DNA from: JACCXJ01 sp052387115
Lineage (GTDB): Bacteria > Pseudomonadota > Gammaproteobacteria > JACCXJ01
DNA: 40,281 nucleotides
Direction of reading: 5' to 3'
Assembly: GCA_052387115.1 (NCBI GenBank)
Contig: JBQTJM010000040.1
Coordinates: 1-40,281, forward strand
Shown here: piece after piece, positions 40,036-40,281 of the stretch
Position numbering within the stretch: position 1 is the stretch's first letter
Layout: every line of letters begins with the position of its first letter
Notes under the pieces: generated by a model
Told to the model about the DNA's origin: nothing
Seen by the model: only the letters and a program-made list of their open reading frames with translations
Database searches by the model: none
Made by a program: the position numbers and the translations under genes

Positions 40036-40149
40036 ATGCTAGAGACAGACCGCATCAGCGCCCGGGTACCGAAGCCGGTGCGCGAGACCCTTGAAGAAGC
40101 CGCGGCCCTTTCCGGCGCGACGCTGAGTTCCAGCGCGAGCAGATAGCTG
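40036..40149 (+). pseudogene. DUF1778 (TacA-like) antitoxin N-terminal relic
   Basis: The frame reads MLETDRISARVPKPVRETLE, then EAAALSGATLSSS, and stops soon after at a recombination junction. This is the N-terminal ribbon-helix part that the other DUF1778 relic at 36901 lacks. Confidence 0.75.
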
Positions 40150-40172
40150 GTATCAAGGAAGACCGAGGTCAT
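40121..40172 (-). pseudogene. PIN-toxin N-terminal scrap
   Basis: ATG at 40172 on the minus strand begins MTSVFLDTSYLLALELS, a PIN-domain start, and then runs into the DUF1778 relic. The shared bases at the join suggest recombination between two toxin-antitoxin loci. The last 109 bases of the window hold no recognisable gene. Confidence 0.6.
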
Positions 40173-40281
40173 GGCTGGGTGAGATAGCGATCATGCTGAA
40201 GCGAAGCGTCGTCAACATCGACTACGGTAGGGCGGCTACCGAGGGAAAGAATTGGGTCTGTCGCAGTCACCGGCTCGATGA

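Overview
The window is GC-rich bacterial DNA. The left part is an orderly chromosome core and the right part is a recombination-prone accessory region. Three things point to a methylotrophic or C1-oxidising proteobacterium, most likely a gammaproteobacterium: the dsbD-cutA, groES-groEL and aroQ-accB-accC blocks; a CIRCE element inside the groES promoter; and a near-complete tetrahydromethanopterin (H4MPT) and methanofuran-type C1 pathway. The assignment is an inference from gene content, not from a phylogenetic marker.

Bases 1-5335 hold housekeeping genes. The start of dsbD and cutA lie on the minus strand, coupled by a 4-base overlap. CIRCE-controlled groES-groEL lies on the plus strand, and aroQ-accB-accC lies on the minus strand. 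Bases 5384-16167 (minus strand) form an H4MPT locus that reads mptG (beta-RFAP synthase), mtdB, an ATP-grasp ligase, mch, then a 4-kb foreign insertion, then a RimK-like ligase, a CitG-like protein and fae. The insertion (about 7.8-11.9 kb) carries two RelE/ParE-type toxin-antitoxin pairs, a frameshifted TPR gene, a broken membrane/PDZ gene and repeated copies of a roughly 200-bp element.

From 16211 the locus reads the other way. A region with three CGCATGAT half-sites separates mptG from a plus-strand operon: fwdD-like, fwdB/fhcB, fhcA, ftr/fhcD, fhcC, a two-cluster ferredoxin and an adrenodoxin-reductase-type ferredoxin:NADP reductase. Together the two arms can take formaldehyde (Fae) through methylene- (MtdB), methenyl- (Mch) and formyl-H4MPT (Ftr) to formylmethanofuran and formate or CO2. 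FwdB keeps the iron-sulfur and molybdopterin cysteines, and a separate FwdD plus a ferredoxin and its reductase are encoded beside it. This suggests a redox-active formylmethanofuran dehydrogenase rather than the hydrolase described for model methylotrophs.

Bases 23438-29451 hold a dihydrofolate reductase remnant, a long diheme cytochrome-peroxidase-like protein, a tiny candidate secreted peptide with its own terminator, a dnaE2 scrap, a conserved 58-residue protein, an NTP-transporter-like MFS protein and a Tat-exported aldo/keto reductase. Bases 29656-34329 are a tight three-gene operon: a winged-helix-like protein, a P-loop ATPase, and a RecB/Cas4-type nuclease fused to an FtsK/SpoIIIE translocase. 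It matches no named system known to me and is the best candidate for an undescribed DNA-defence or plasmid-exclusion module. From 34.4 kb to the end lies a graveyard of defence and toxin-antitoxin relics: vapBC, DUF1778 antitoxins, PIN fragments, dnaE2 pieces, a DUF1156 methylase tail and an ATPase remnant. One apparently intact HigBA-type pair sits among them. No rRNA, tRNA or CRISPR array was recognised.
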